The position numbers and the translations under genes were made by a program. Under the pieces are notes generated by a model. The model had not been told where the DNA came from, searched no databases, and saw nothing but the letters and a program-made list of their open reading frames with translations. Positions 1 through 11,250 of a stretch of 64,000 nt of DNA are shown here, one piece after another. Source of the stretch: Plazaster borealis (taxonomy: Eukaryota; Echinodermata; Asteroidea; Forcipulatida; Labidiasteridae); NCBI GenBank assembly GCA_021014325.1, contig CM037460.1, positions 21,110,044 through 21,174,043 on the forward strand. Direction: 5' to 3'. Position 1 is the first letter of the stretch; each line of letters begins with the position of its first letter.

Positions 1-296
1 AAGCAGAAATGGACACTTTAGAGGCAGTACACAAGAACATCTTAGAGAAACTGGTAATAGGTGTACATGTATTTTTGTGATTTGACCATCGTCACTAAGT
101 GAGTGGTCAAGCTTGGAGTGGGCGGCGGGTGCATATTTTATAGAGCTGCTAAGCTCACTTAGTTGTTTAGCAGATATGCACATAGAGTTTAGTATAAATA
201 TACACATCAGAGCAGTACACAAGAGCACTACACAAGAGAACTGTGGAGAATCTGGTACTAGGGTACTGGGGTATATTTTGCAAAAAGACAACTGGG

Positions 297-430
297 TCTC
301 AATTTCATAGAGTTGCCTCGGCACAAAAAGAAGCTAAGCACAAAACAATTTTACTTACCAGCATTGGGTTACCAGCTTAAATTACTATTCCACATGCACC
401 ACCTTTCACTGGTTTGGTGCTCATTTTCAA
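297..430. repeat. Partial GGGCCCAATTTCATAGAGCT-family MITE
   Basis: It carries the left half of a family found at least eight times in the window (tcaatttcatagag, gcacaaaaagaagctaagcac, ttaccagc). The right terminal repeat is missing. Confidence 0.5.
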
Positions 431-640
431 CGGATTCATTAATTTATTAACTAAAAACTTTAACATGACATATCTACAAGGTCGTATGACACGCATCTTT
501 TAAATCGTCAATTTATTTTCATTCACAAAAGTACATAGCCTATAAAAGAATATAAATGCAATTTAAACAATATTTTTTTACTGGTATGTTCACATGTACA
601 TATACAGTATCCATGTATTCTAACTCTTTGAGTTTTGACA

Positions 641-785
641 ATAGACCGTGCAAGTCTCGCGCGTATTCGAACATTTTTGGGACCACTTTGGTCCCACGCA
701 CGATGCTTTAACGCGTGAAGGAAACAAACTCACGTGCTTTAACGGGTCCCAATGTTCGAATACGCACGAGACTTGCACAGTCTAT
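641..785. repeat. MITE with about 40-bp terminal inverted repeats
   Basis: The left end reads atagaccgtgcaagtctcgc and continues with gcgtattcgaaca. The right end is its inverse complement (gttcgaatacgcacgaga, cttgcacagtctat). The interior includes a second small palindrome (gggaccactttggtccc). There is no coding potential. Confidence 0.75.
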
Positions 786-1032
786 ACCCAGTGTTTATGT
801 ACAGTGAAAAATGTTGCCATGTAAAAAGCACACATTTTACAGAATGAACGTCAAGTGTAAACTCCACATTTTCTCACGTTACGTTGATCATAGGTGTCAG
901 AAACGTAGTTTCCTGAACTCTTTGTGTGACTTGATATGTTGAGGTTTGTTATTATCACTAAAAAATTATGAACAAAGTAGGCTACAAAAAGGCAGTCAGA
1001 GAAAAACATTTCTGGTACATGTATATGTGTTC

Positions 1033-1553
1033 CAGTGTTGTAGGTCTGGAGACTGGTCTGGAGACCCAGTTTGTTGAGGATTCAGCTTTTTCTAGGTCTC
1101 AATTTTGAGGATTCGGTCTCGGTCTCAGTCTTGGAGCTAAGGTCTTGGGGTCTCGTGTCCAGACCTCTCAAGACCTTAATTTCATAATCGTCCAAAACCA
1201 TAAATATAGACAAAAGGAACCCAAAAGAATAGCAAATCGACGAAAGCTTAATTTTCAAGCTGTTTTGGGGTTTTTTCTTGGAGGGCAGTGCAGTGTGGTC
1301 AAACGTTTTTCCTGTACAACAGAGTTGCTATGTGAAACCCATAGTGAAGGCTGAGTGAAGCCATCTTACGAAAAAGCATCATGAACAACTCATTAAAAAT
1401 AAAGAAAGTTGGATTGAAAATTATTTTATTGTACAGATTTGTCTGAGGTCTCTGTCTATGTCTTGGACTCAATGGGGAGGTCTCGGACATTCAGGTCTCG
1501 GTCTTAGAGGGGAGGTCTCGGTCTCTGGCTTTGTAGTCTTGACTACAACACTG
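1033..1553. mobile_element. hAT-like non-autonomous element rich in GGTCTC
   Basis: It starts CAGTGTTGTAGGTCTGGAGA and ends with GTAGTC...CTACAACACTG, so the termini are inverted (CAGTGTTGTAG). CAGTGTTGTAG is typical of hAT elements. Flanks atgtgttc and ctgtggtc could be a decayed 8-bp target duplication (6 of 8 match). The body repeats GGTCTC/GGTCTTGG many times. No transposase frame is seen. Confidence 0.55.
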
Positions 1554-2405
1554 CTGTGGTCAGTGTAACGCAAGTGACCGTGAAATTTTCCATACAGTGT
1601 ATAGATTGCCTGCCATGATATACATGTATACAGCATGTCACCTTGACTCATACCGTTGTGCACATGTACAAGACTGGAATGAATGAAGTTGGCATGAAAC
1701 TATTTACAGCAGCTGTACATGTGCATTAAAACCAATTTGACAAATTCATCAAATTTACCAGATGACCTTTTGAGAATTTCAATCTTCTTTATTTTAATCC
1801 AAACGACATGAAAAATATGTCCAACTACTGAAGATGCACCACCCGTGTTAGAGATACACACATGTAGATGACAGCATCACCCCAACATGTATTTCCACTA
1901 GAAAGACAGACATTGTACACATAAATTATGTGAAGTACCATGGACATCTGTAATGTGCGCATAATGAGGGACAGAGAGAGAGACATTTTGTTTTATGAAC
2001 TGGGTGAATTCAGTCAACAGAGGGCAGGCTTCGTATGGGGTCTTAAAACAGCTGTGCTGAGAGAATTGCAAAAAGAGCAGGAGCCTGAAATGGGAGAATA
2101 TTTTGGAAATAACGGAGACATGGACTGTGGACCGAGTCTGCTCTGGGTCTTGACAATTCAAGTGTTTGGTGCAATCTCAACTCTTCATGTGGCAATACAG
2201 GCACTCCGAACCATTCTGAACTCATTAAGAAGTTACCCTAGAAATTGACTGAAAAATAAGGTCGCTGCAGGAAACTATGGCAGGAACTGACTGTTTTATC
2301 AAGGGTAGCCAGGCTCTGATCAAAACACTCCACTCAATGCAAGGCCATCGGTCTATGATACACAGTTTCTCCACACGCACATTTTAGTCAGATACAAACA
2401 AAGAT

Positions 2406-2672
2406 AATCTAGTTTGTCAGATTAGGCCAAGACTTTTAGGGAAACAAAGGATATTTGGACAAAGGGAAAATTTAGAGAAGAACTGATAATCTCGTTTATC
2501 AATGATGAGAATGTCGTTTGAAACAGCTCAAAAACATTGAATCTAGTTTGTTAGATTAAGCCAAGACTTTTAGAGAAACAAAGGATATTTGGACAAAGGG
2601 AAAAATTAAGAGAAGAAACGATAATCTCGTTTATCAATAATGAGAATGTCGTTTGAAACAGCTCAAAAACAT
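2406..2672. repeat. 134-bp tandem duplication (two copies)
   Basis: The block beginning aatctagtttgt and ending cagctcaaaaacatt occurs at 2406-2539 and again at 2540-2672, with a handful of differences (such as agattagg versus agattaag). Confidence 0.9.
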
Positions 2673-2826
2673 TTTGGGGTACCGGTAGATACAATTGCAA
2701 ATATGCACACATTCAATGAACCATAAACAAGGTGAAATGACTTCTCACTTTCAAGGTTTGGTAAAGTATTCACTGATCGCGGCTTCAACAAAAAATTCCC
2801 ACTGTTGCATGTAGGGGGACAATGAC

Positions 2827-3021
2827 CTGAGCTCAATTTCATAGAGCTGCTCAAGCAGAAAATATTGCTTACAAAAATTCTGCTGAGCAACAAAAAACAG
2901 GATACCAATCACAGATGCTACATGTAAAATGGTATTTTAGTTTGTAACCTTTTTCTGGTAAGCATAATTTTGTTGTGCTTAGCTAGTTTTGTGCTGAAGC
3001 AGCTCTATGAAATTGGGCCCT
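2827..3021. repeat. GGGCCCAATTTCATAGAGCT-family MITE
   Basis: The inverted ends are gctcaatttcatagagctgc at the left and gcagctctatgaaattggg at the right. Conserved internal blocks are ttgcttacaaaaattctgct and tggtaagcataattttgttg. It ends 63 bp before SNRK exon a. Confidence 0.8.
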
Positions 3022-3084
3022 GTTAATGGGCACACTTGCGACCCACATTTTAACCTTCATTTGTACCCCTGTTTTGTCTGGCAG

Positions 3085-3246
3085 ATCATTAGAGAGTGAC
3101 AGCTATGATCACATCACTGCCACCTACTTTCTTCTTGCCGAGAGGAAACTCAAGAAGCAAGTGGGAGACCTCGCCCCCGAGGACAACTCGCTAAGGAGGC
3201 GCTCGGCCGTCCAACCCCAACTCGCCTCCTTGGCTCTCTCTCCAAG
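3085..3246 (+). CDS. SNRK: SNRK exon a (HITATYFLLAER exon)
   Basis: The acceptor is tctggcag at 3077-3084 and the donor is aag|gtaaca at 3246/3247. The exon begins with the last base of a codon and ends with two bases of one. It codes for SLESDSYDHITATYFLLAER followed by a basic and Ser/Pro-rich stretch ending LASLALSP. This is the best-conserved SNRK block in the window. Confidence 0.92.
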
Positions 3247-6200
3247 GTAACACTCTCACAAGAAATTGTTTGGAATATTATTTCATGCCATGAAACCAAG
3301 GAAATCATGAAGCCTGAAGGTCTCATGGAACAAGTGATGAACGCAAGGCAATAAAAATAATTCTTCTGATTTTCAGTTTCTTTAATAGTCGGGCCTCGAT
3401 CTCCCCTCCCCTCTCCCCTCCCCCAAACCAGCACCACCATTGACGAGTCTGCCAGGCTAGTCATTAGTACATTTTTCTAGCCCACATAAGTTTTGACTAA
3501 TTATTTGGAGTAGAGTAGTTGTTTCTGTTGTAGTCATTATTAGATAGTTTAAAGGCACTGGACACATTTGGTAATTGTCAAAGACCTGTATTCTCACTTG
3601 GTGTATCCCAACATATGCATAAAATAACAAACCTGTACAAATTTGGGCTCAATTGGTCATCGAAGTTGCAAGAAAACAATGAAAGATAAAAAACAACCTT
3701 GTTGCACAAATGTGTGTGCTTTCAGTTGCCTGAGAAAGGCTTCAGGCCTGAAGTCTTTCCCAGATTCAAATATTTTAATGAGAAATTACCTCTTTCTCAA
3801 AAATTACGTTACTTCAGAGGGAGTTGTTTCTCACAATGTTTTATACTATCCACAACTTTTCAATGCTCGTTAGCAAGTGAGTTTTTATGCTAATATATAT
3901 TTTGAGTAATTATCAAATGTGTCCAGTGCCTTTAAGTAATCACAACACTCTGATATTGAATAATTTTTTGTTTTGCAATATCCACATCATAAACCCTACA
4001 CTATGTCATAATTTCATACCATTTAAGGTGACTAGTTTTTGACCAGCTTCAGGCCACCGGTGAAGTTATTTTGACTAGGCCCTCAGCATTCTTCACTGGT
4101 TTTTGCATCAGGGTTCTACCCATGCACAAGCTAGCCTATCAGGATGTACATACTACATCTACCAAAATTAGATTTAAGATCAAATTGACAAAACTCAAAA
4201 AATTAAATAATAATTGTTTAATGCTCCAGATTGCCTAGACAAGCTTTTAAAACCAAACATTTCCAAGGACCTTGTATGCTTCGGCCAAATTTGCTAAATT
4301 TTGTCCAGAATGCCCCACAGTTTTGAAAACTGTGGGGAGAATCCTTCCATGCTTGGTTTGTTTATTTGTTTAAGACCAACTGTGAACAAAAAAGGACAAT
4401 CAAATACAAACACTGTTAATGTAACTAAGTGACCGATATTTTACCTCGTAGGTCTCCAGCCATCTAGTCATTCGAAAGCCCCCCAGCATCCTTTATCTTT
4501 TGTTGTCGTTCATTTGTAGTGAAAATTATAAATGAATGTGTATTCAATTTAACGCTAACACCATTGTGTTTTCTGTCACCTCTTTTTCTTAATCTCAGAA
4601 CATCTCACCCAGAGCAGCTGTCCCTCGACAAACCCATCAACAATAACATTGGGCATCTCTGTTCTCCGCTCAGTGGTACCCCCTCCAAACCCATCACCAT
4701 ACCCCTCCCACCGGTCGCTGCGGCTGCCGCCATGGCTCGCTCCAACTCCGAGGAGGAGGTGTCCTACAGCCCCCGACGACATCGGATGGAGAGGGAGCAC
4801 CTGACCATCCACCCGCGTCATGGACGGAGCATTGTGAAGGAAGGACTCCAGTCTTTAGAAGTATGTTAACCCCGTCCCCCTCTACTGTTACCCACAGATA
4901 ACAGTGTCTGTAGTGTCTAACGCTGCTATGTTCGTTGCTTGTTTTATAGGCAATAGCATGCTTTCATTATTCCCTCCCCACCCCCATTCCTCAGCCTTGT
5001 TTTAGTAAGCAGCTTATGTAGATAGCATCCCCTTGCAACCCCTTAGAGTGGAAAAGAACTTTAGGAAACAGGCATCAAGAACATTTTTTTCCAGGACAAC
5101 CTCGTACAGTTTGTAAATATTCAGGAACTTAGGTGAATAGTCTGGAAATCAGAAATTTTTAGAAAGTCTAGATCCCAAATCAGAAATTAAGTAATTATTG
5201 TCAAATTATTATAAAGGAGACCAAACCAGTCTTACTTATGTTTTTCAACGAAATTTTGAACTTTTGAAATTTGAAAAATACTTTTTAATGCTGTAGATTT
5301 TGAAAGACAAAGTTCTTTTAAAGAGATCATACTATCACACGGACACGTTTTCATTTCCACGCTTCCATGCTTTGTTTCACCCCGCTCTCTCTCTCTCACG
5401 TAAACTTTGACGGTCACCACCAACACTTTGTCAAAAACTAGGAAGAAGAGTTCCAGCACTATGCCGATGAAATGGAAGCGTCCATGGAGCCCCTGGTCTC
5501 ACCCTCGGACGGGTCGTGGGGGAACAACCGGCGACCGCAGGGGACCGCTGCCCGGCCAACCCAAAGCACCAGGCTTAACCCAACTGTCTTGAACCAAATA
5601 ACGGAGGAAGAAGGTGTGTACTTTGTATATGAAAACACAGGGTGGTTGTTTTTTAGGGGAATTTTTGTTTTGTTAATATGCTGTCGTAGTGTGGATGATG
5701 TCGCAGGCTCTTCCAGGGGGGAGCTCACCTCAAGAAATAGACGGGCAGAAGCTACAGGTGCAGCTTGCATTGACCTTTTCTTCCTGTTGACTTGGAGTGG
5801 TGGCAGGAGATAAAAGGTCTTCACCAGTTTTGTTTTTTTGCCAAAATAGATTCACCCTTGGAAGACTACGATGAAGCAACAGCAAAAAAATGCACAGAAT
5901 GTAGAATTTGTATAAAACTCTTTCCGATGACATAAACCACTACGATAGCGTATTGTTGCATGCCTGCTGATGACTATGTACATGTCTAAATCCATTCCAT
6001 AACATCCCATTACTTTTCCTCAGGCATGTTGAGTATTTAGTTTTTTTCTTTTAAGAGCTAATTAAAACACTACTTTTATAGCTGCAAAATAACTATTCTC
6101 ACATCATTCTCTTCACCGAAGCATGGGCAGTTGTTATTATATAGACACGGTAAATCAAAAAATGTCAATTTTGACGGTAAAATCTGGTATTATTTTGGGT

Positions 6201-9200
6201 ACTGTCACTCAATGTGCAGAGAAATTATACCAATTGAAATAAAAATTGTGTGGTGGATCTTGAGTTTATTCCCTTTGCCTGGATAGGCAGTAACAATTAT
6301 TATAATGGAAGAGCTTTGGGAATGGAAAACAATGGACATTTAGCTAGTAAGTCTGCTGCCACCTATTGGTTAAAAAAAACACTAATAAAAACTAGAAATG
6401 GAAACACAATGTACTCGGCCCAATTTCACAGAGCCGCTTGAGCAGAAAATAGTGCTTAAGGATTTTCTGCTAAGCAAAAGTGAGCAGGATACCAGTCACA
6501 AGCTATTCAGGCTGGTAACTTTATTTTGTAAAGCCTAATTTTGTTGTGCTCAGCTACTTTTTGTGCTTAGGCAGCTCTATGAAATTGGGCCCTGCTTTCT
6601 TAGAAATCTGAGCACCTTCATCAAGGAAGTTTCTACAAGTTAGATTTAGGATTAAAGAATCTGTCTGAGAAACAAGACGGTGTGTCAAAAACTGTTTTGG
6701 GGTGTAAATTTCCGGACTCTTTTATTTGGCCGTTTTTTGGCAGTAGCTTGCTGGCCTGTTTGCATTAGTATACATGTACAAACGCATTTCATTTAACTCC
6801 TGCAGCTTATCATTTTTCCTTTCCTTTTTCCTTTGTTTTTCTTTTTAAATTTAATTTTCAACCACTTCACGCAGAACTCTTACGCAACATGCAGCGGCAG
6901 TCTTATAAACTGGCATTCAAGTTTCTATGCGTGTTTGGCGGTAGTCATGTCAACACGCCACGTGTATTGAGGTGTTGTGTGGCGGATTGCGCGTACACAG
7001 GCAACTGTTTTTCCAGGAGTCTCTGTGGTCATTGTTCAGTGGTACGGGTAGGCGCATGCCTGTGCACACTACACAATGGAATGTCAGGGTGAACTATACG
7101 CGCCAGTCATCCAACTGACCGCAAAAAATAGAGGGTGCTCTGAAGTTGTTCCGGGCATTAAAAATCGTCTGTCGAAAGCCAGTTTGGAAATTTTGGCCTG
7201 TAAACGCTATCATCAGACGCGAAGTGGTTCAAAGCTGTTTGCATTGCTGTGTTATGAAATTGCTTATAAATGTTCAATAACTTCACCTCCCTCGGGCTAG
7301 ATTTTCTCAATTGTACAAATTCTGACATGATAAGTGTGAAACCCAAACTGTCAAAGTCTTCATTATGGTGGGGTTGGCCTCTTTCAGCGATAAACATGAT
7401 CAGTTTGACAGCCGCGAAAGATGTAGTCTAAACAAGCCGTCTCATTTTGATAAGTTTAGGGCTAATTAAAGTACATTACACGGGTATGTGTACTCAATTG
7501 TAAACAGTCTACACTGATCAATCTGGATCTCTCATTATGTGTCATGCCATTGGTTATGTACACAAATGCCATGTAGGTTTACATTACAAAGTAAAACACA
7601 TTGTGGGCAATTCTAAATGCAATGTGCCAGTGGCGTCCAGGATGGATCATTTGAGAATGCTCTGAAGAAAATTCTGCTTTTTTGTTCTTCCCCATGTATG
7701 GGCTCAAGTATGTGAACATAATGTTGGCATTAGGGAAATGAAAGTTTGAATTGCAAGATTCTCGGCGCCGGCATGGAATGTTGGGTCCTTCACTATATTT
7801 TTATATTTGTAATGCCTGTCCTCTAACATTCCGAGTCCTAACAAGTCAGCTGACAAGAATCTGAATTCAGTCAAGTCCTATCCATTAAAAGTGTTTATAT
7901 AACACCATGCAGATCCTTGCCATTTGATTGGAGGATTGTTCTTCACGTGATAGCAAATAAACGTACCATTGCACGCTACATCATTCACCGTGCAATTTTT
8001 CGTTTCATTCATCGTGCATTTTTCGTTCCATCCGATTTGTTCTATTGCACGGTGTGTACCACATCATTGCGTGCGCGTGTCTTTGACAATGCAGCAGTAC
8101 AGTTACTGCAAGGCACATACTACATTACGGCGCCCACGTGTCTCAAAATAGCAGTACAGAACGCACTTAGTCACTGTTGAACCCAAACAAGCCGAACCAA
8201 AAGAAATGGGTCTAATGTCACAATTAAATATTGTACGCTTTGTTTGTTTTGAAAGTTGTATCCTCCAATCAAAATGACAAAGATCTACTTGGATAAAACA
8301 AATAATGCATGTTTTTAATTCGTGCAATTGTGAGAATATTTTCATTCGTTGAAATATGGAATGTTCCATTCAACTCGGCTCCGCCTCGTTCAAAAGAACA
8401 TTCCATCTTTCAACTCATGAAAATATTTGCACCATTGCACTCATAAACATTCATTATTTGTATACTATTGACCCCTTGACGGTCTGCCCATAATCTGCCA
8501 TTTTCGGAGTCAGGAATGCTTTTAAAGACAATCTGGCACATTTTAATAAGCCCTGTGGCCAATTCACTCTACGCGCCCTCTCAAGTATGGTAACCCACAA
8601 AAGAGGCATCAAGTCAAAGAGTAACTGGTCTCCTCTCATTATTCTTTGATCTTGTGATATGTCTAACTGTAGGCAGTTTAGGGTGGCCGTGTAAAAACAT
8701 GATTCACTTGAAATGGAATTGCGTCAAAATACTTACAGTTTAACATGCATGTACTGAGTACGATACAAGCACCATACAAGCACTCTAAAGTTTTTAACAA
8801 GCGTGCACGCAAAGAAGTCACTTTTGAGAGCCAATCAGCGCTGTTTTTCAGTACATCCCTACCAGAGGCTAGTGACAGTGACGAGAGGTATCGATACGGC
8901 ACACTGCCCATGGTAGCGAGGCTGGTTGAATTGGGTCAATACATGGACAATCGTGTAGTCTTATAACATCTGAAGCTCTAAAAAAGAATAGGCCACATGC
9001 ACAAGCGCCATCTTCAAAATATATCACAATGCATCTTGGGAAACCAAGTACACTTCAAAAATTGTTCAAGCTGCCAATATGGACGCCATGCTGCAGTTTA
9101 CATGTAATCATGCCAGGTTTTATAGTTATGTACCGCATTGCTTCAAAATCAGCGCGCCGTGATGGATGCCGGTGTGCTTGGACTCGGATTTCAGCCAGAA

Positions 9201-11250
9201 TCCTTTGTGCACTGATCATGCTCATTGGGACATGCATATGGGCTATTGGGAAAGTTGAAGTTATTGAATGATTTTTTTGTGGCCTTGGGGTTCGGTCAAT
9301 CCCTGCCACCCTCCCCTTCTCAGTCTCCTCTAATGATGATATATAGACAGGTCTCAAATTTAGGGGGGAAAATCTATAAGACCCCAGGTCTTGTAGGTTA
9401 TAATATTTACTGGACCAGCATTAATTTTACAAAACCAGAAAGTAATGAGAAGGAACTTCCTACACAGTTTAAAATGTGCATGTAAACAATTTTTATTTGA
9501 ACAAGCACTGGGAGAATATCTCATTAATTTTGTCTTATAGTATTGAGTATGCTTCAGTACTCAACATGATTGAAAAATACTTACTAGACTCAAAGTCAAT
9601 ATTGAACATAATTTCTTTCTTTATTACACAGTGAGGTATTTTTAGTCAATTGAAAATCACAAGACCACCGGACTTGTTCGGTATAAAGTTTACTGGCCCG
9701 AGGCTAAAATCACTGGCCTCGGGCCTGCGGTCCAGTGTTAAATTCGAGCCCTGTATAGAGCTTAACAAAAATGCTCTTATCAGTATGAAAGTTACATGCA
9801 TGTGCCTTGCTTGTTATTGCAAGTCGACTACCCTTTTTGAAATAGGCTTTTTACATTCGTTGTCTTTGATAATCAATAATTATGTGAAAGAGGCCGGACC
9901 ATTTATTTTCCTGCCGGCTTTGATTGAAACCATACGTTTGTGTGTAATAAAAATAAAATATAAAATCACCCACGTCATCACTCAAGAGCATAGCATTTCT
10001 TATGATACAAGCTTATAATTCTGAGAAGACCTTAGTCTTTGAAGAGCGTATGTAAAAGCCAAGTCAAACTGTTTAACTTTTCTTGCCAAAATCATAAAAG
10101 AAAAACTGCCTCAATGCAACTCTCATTATGGAGCCAGTTTGTGTGAAGTGAAATTGCGTCACACTTACGAACAGGATAATTGCCTAATAAGGAGACTAAA
10201 TCACAGCGCTAAATGCGGCCATTACTGTGGCAGGACCAAAATTTAAGCAACTTATACTACTGATGTGTGTTCTACTACGTCCAACCACCAACTGGCTTTT
10301 TTTTATGACAAGTGCAAGTTTAAGGAAGAGAAATGGATTACAGAGAAACGTATTCAGTAAGCTCCGTCTTGTATATTTCTTTACTATTTACAGATGAGCA
10401 GGAGACGGACGATGAAAAGTCCGGAGGGCTCGACCGGCTCCTCATAAATCGCCAAATACGGCACCGTAAGACTGTACCGACCAAAGACATGACCCACCAG
10501 ATCAAGAGCAGTACCAAGGTGTCCTCCCGGGGCGGGTACAGCTCCTCAGACGCCAGCGACGATGACACGGAGACCCGACGCCGATCAGAGAAGTTTGACA
10601 TTCCAAACAAAGGCCAGCGACGGGGTAGTAAGGACGGCCCGCCCAGTGGGGGAAGCAGCAGTGGGGCTGGTAACAATGGAGGCGGGTTTGGAGGTGGAGG
10701 TGGGGGAAAGAACAGCGGATCAAACAGCTCTGGCAGTAGCAATGGGGGTGATAATAACAGTGGTAATGTTGGTAACGGCAGCAACTATGAGAGGAAGAAG
10801 AGTAATGAACTTAGAGAAAGTCTGAAACAGAGTAATTTAAGCGTGAACTCCTCCAATTCCTCCAGCTCGTACAGTATAGGAAAGTTTGCCATCGATCCCA
10901 ACAACACAACACCCAGTGACTCTGACGATCAGGCGTCCGACTCGGCCAAGACGTGGTCCAAGAAAGACAATCTGAGCCGCTCGGACAGCAACCTCTACAT
11001 CATCCCCAAGGATTCCGACAAGAGCAACCTCCAGAACGGCTCACCAGTCAAGAAGCAGCTCAAACGGGACAGCGCCAACCTGAGCGGGAAGCAAAACGCT
11101 GATCTGAACAGCAATATGGCGACGAGGCCTAGCAAGACACGCAACAAGGAGATCCGGAAGAAACGTAACCGCATCGGAAGCACTGAGGTCAGCGAGCCCC
11201 CTCTTAAGCCGGGCGGAAAATCGGATAGTAGCTGTTGTCGGCTCATTTGA
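3085..11250 (+). CDS. SNRK: SNRK (SNF-related serine/threonine kinase), C-terminal part, 4 exons, 5'-partial
   Basis: SNRK is an AMPK-related Ser/Thr kinase. Only the region after the kinase domain is present: exons 3085-3246, 4599-4860, 5442-5613 and 10394-11250 give 483 residues plus stop. Seen: the first exon reads YDHITATYFLLAERKLKKQ, matching the vertebrate SNRK segment after the UBA-like region. The third exon holds LNQITEEE, like the SNRK LNQIFEEG motif. The last exon has a Ser/Asp patch (SSSDASDDDTETRRR, like SSSETSDDDSESRRR), a Gly/Ser/Asn-rich stretch, and ends SSCCRLI, like the vertebrate SCCHVI end. Splice phases agree at all three junctions (AG|A, phase 0, G|AT). The kinase and UBA exons must lie upstream, since nothing kinase-like was seen in 1-3084. 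Identification comes from remembered family sequence and is strong for the conserved blocks. Confidence 0.93.
3549..3935 (+). repeat. TTAA-flanked MITE (family M1), copy 1
   Basis: It begins TTAAAGGCACTGGACACATT and ends with the inverse, GTGTCCAGTGCCTTTAA, so the termini are inverted and bounded by TTAA, as in piggyBac or Kolobok targets. The shared body includes gtatcccaacatatgcataa and gctcaattggtcatcgaagt. It lies in the SNRK intron. Open frames inside it are chance. Confidence 0.85.
4599..4860 (+). CDS. SNRK: SNRK exon b
   Basis: The acceptor is aatctcag (4591-4598) and the donor is gaa|gtatgt. Its first base completes the split Arg codon of the previous exon, and it ends in phase 0 with LQSLE. 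It encodes a Pro/Ala-rich linker (PLPPVAAAAAMARSNSEEE) and a basic segment (SPRRHRMERE). The RSNSEEE piece resembles a kinase phospho-acceptor site, which is inference. Confidence 0.88.
4861..5441 (+). other. SNRK intron, no other feature seen
   Basis: AT-rich intron between exons b and c. Only a short CTCTCTCTCT tract near 5387-5397 stands out. Confidence 0.6.
5442..5613 (+). CDS. SNRK: SNRK exon c
   Basis: The acceptor is aaaaactag (ends 5441) and the donor is gaag|gtgtgt at 5613/5614. It starts in phase 0 with EEEFQHYADEMEASMEP and ends with RLNPTVLNQITEEE plus one base. The LNQI-acidic motif corresponds to vertebrate SNRK LNQIFEEGE. The longer reading frame running past 5613 is intron read-through. 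Confidence 0.88.
6417..6593. repeat. GGGCCCAATTTCATAGAGCT-family MITE
   Basis: Left end ggcccaatttcacagagccg, right end cagctctatgaaattgggcc. Internal blocks match the copy at 2827-3021. Confidence 0.82.
6865..7060 (+). repeat. Dispersed repeat, inverse copy at about 46495-46690
   Basis: Blocks such as actggcattcaagtttct, tcaacacgcca and gtacacaggcaactgttt recur in inverse orientation near 46500-46690. The function is unknown. The 67-residue Cys-rich frame within it is not kept in the other copy, so I do not call a gene. Confidence 0.55.
7921..8276. repeat. Possible MITE, short inverted ends
   Basis: The ends CATTTGATTGGAGGA and TCCTCCAATCAAAATG are inverted. The body includes repeated cgtgca(a/t)ttttcgtt words. 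Only the ends support a mobile origin. Confidence 0.4.
8322..8440. repeat. Palindromic MITE (GTTGAA...GGAATGTTC)
   Basis: The arms gtgcaattgtgagaatattt and tcattcgttgaaatatggaa are mirrored by gaacattccatctttcaact and catgaaaatatttgcac. The centre is a GC-richer spacer (ctcggctccgcctcg). Confidence 0.75.
10394..11250 (+). CDS. SNRK: SNRK terminal exon d
   Basis: The acceptor is atttacag (ends 10393). The two bases AT complete a GAT codon with the preceding exon, giving EEEDEQETDDEKSGG. The 285 residues are low-complexity: a Ser/Asp/Arg patch near the start, a Gly/Ser/Asn-rich run at about 10650-10780, repeated DSD/SDS acidic-serine motifs, then a basic tail (RPSKTRNKEIRKKRNRIGS) and the final SSCCRLI. 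The stop TGA is at 11248-11250. The long open frame on the opposite strand (10338-10784) is a codon-bias shadow. Confidence 0.9.

Larger units (their letters stand above)
1..3084 (+). other. SNRK intron (5' end outside window)
   Basis: No reading frame here matches the kinase or UBA region of SNRK, so this is read as intron upstream of exon a. It holds several palindromic elements and a 134-bp tandem duplication, listed separately. The frame at 1940-2248 has no recognisable domain and no splice context. Confidence 0.6.
5614..10393 (+). other. Large SNRK intron
   Basis: A 4.8-kb intron between exons c and d. It contains MITEs at 6417-6593, 7921-8276 and 8322-8440 and a dispersed repeat at about 6865-7060. 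No frame with recognisable domains was found, and the rest is unremarkable AT-rich sequence. Confidence 0.7.

Noticed and set aside
1898..2248. Frames on both strands (102 and 87 residues) as an upstream SNRK exon
   Set aside because: They show no similarity to the SNRK kinase or UBA region, and no acceptor/donor pair fits the phase of exon a.
10338..10784. 148-residue - strand frame opposite SNRK exon d
   Set aside because: Pro/Leu-rich mirror of a Gly/Ser-rich coding exon, with no independent support.
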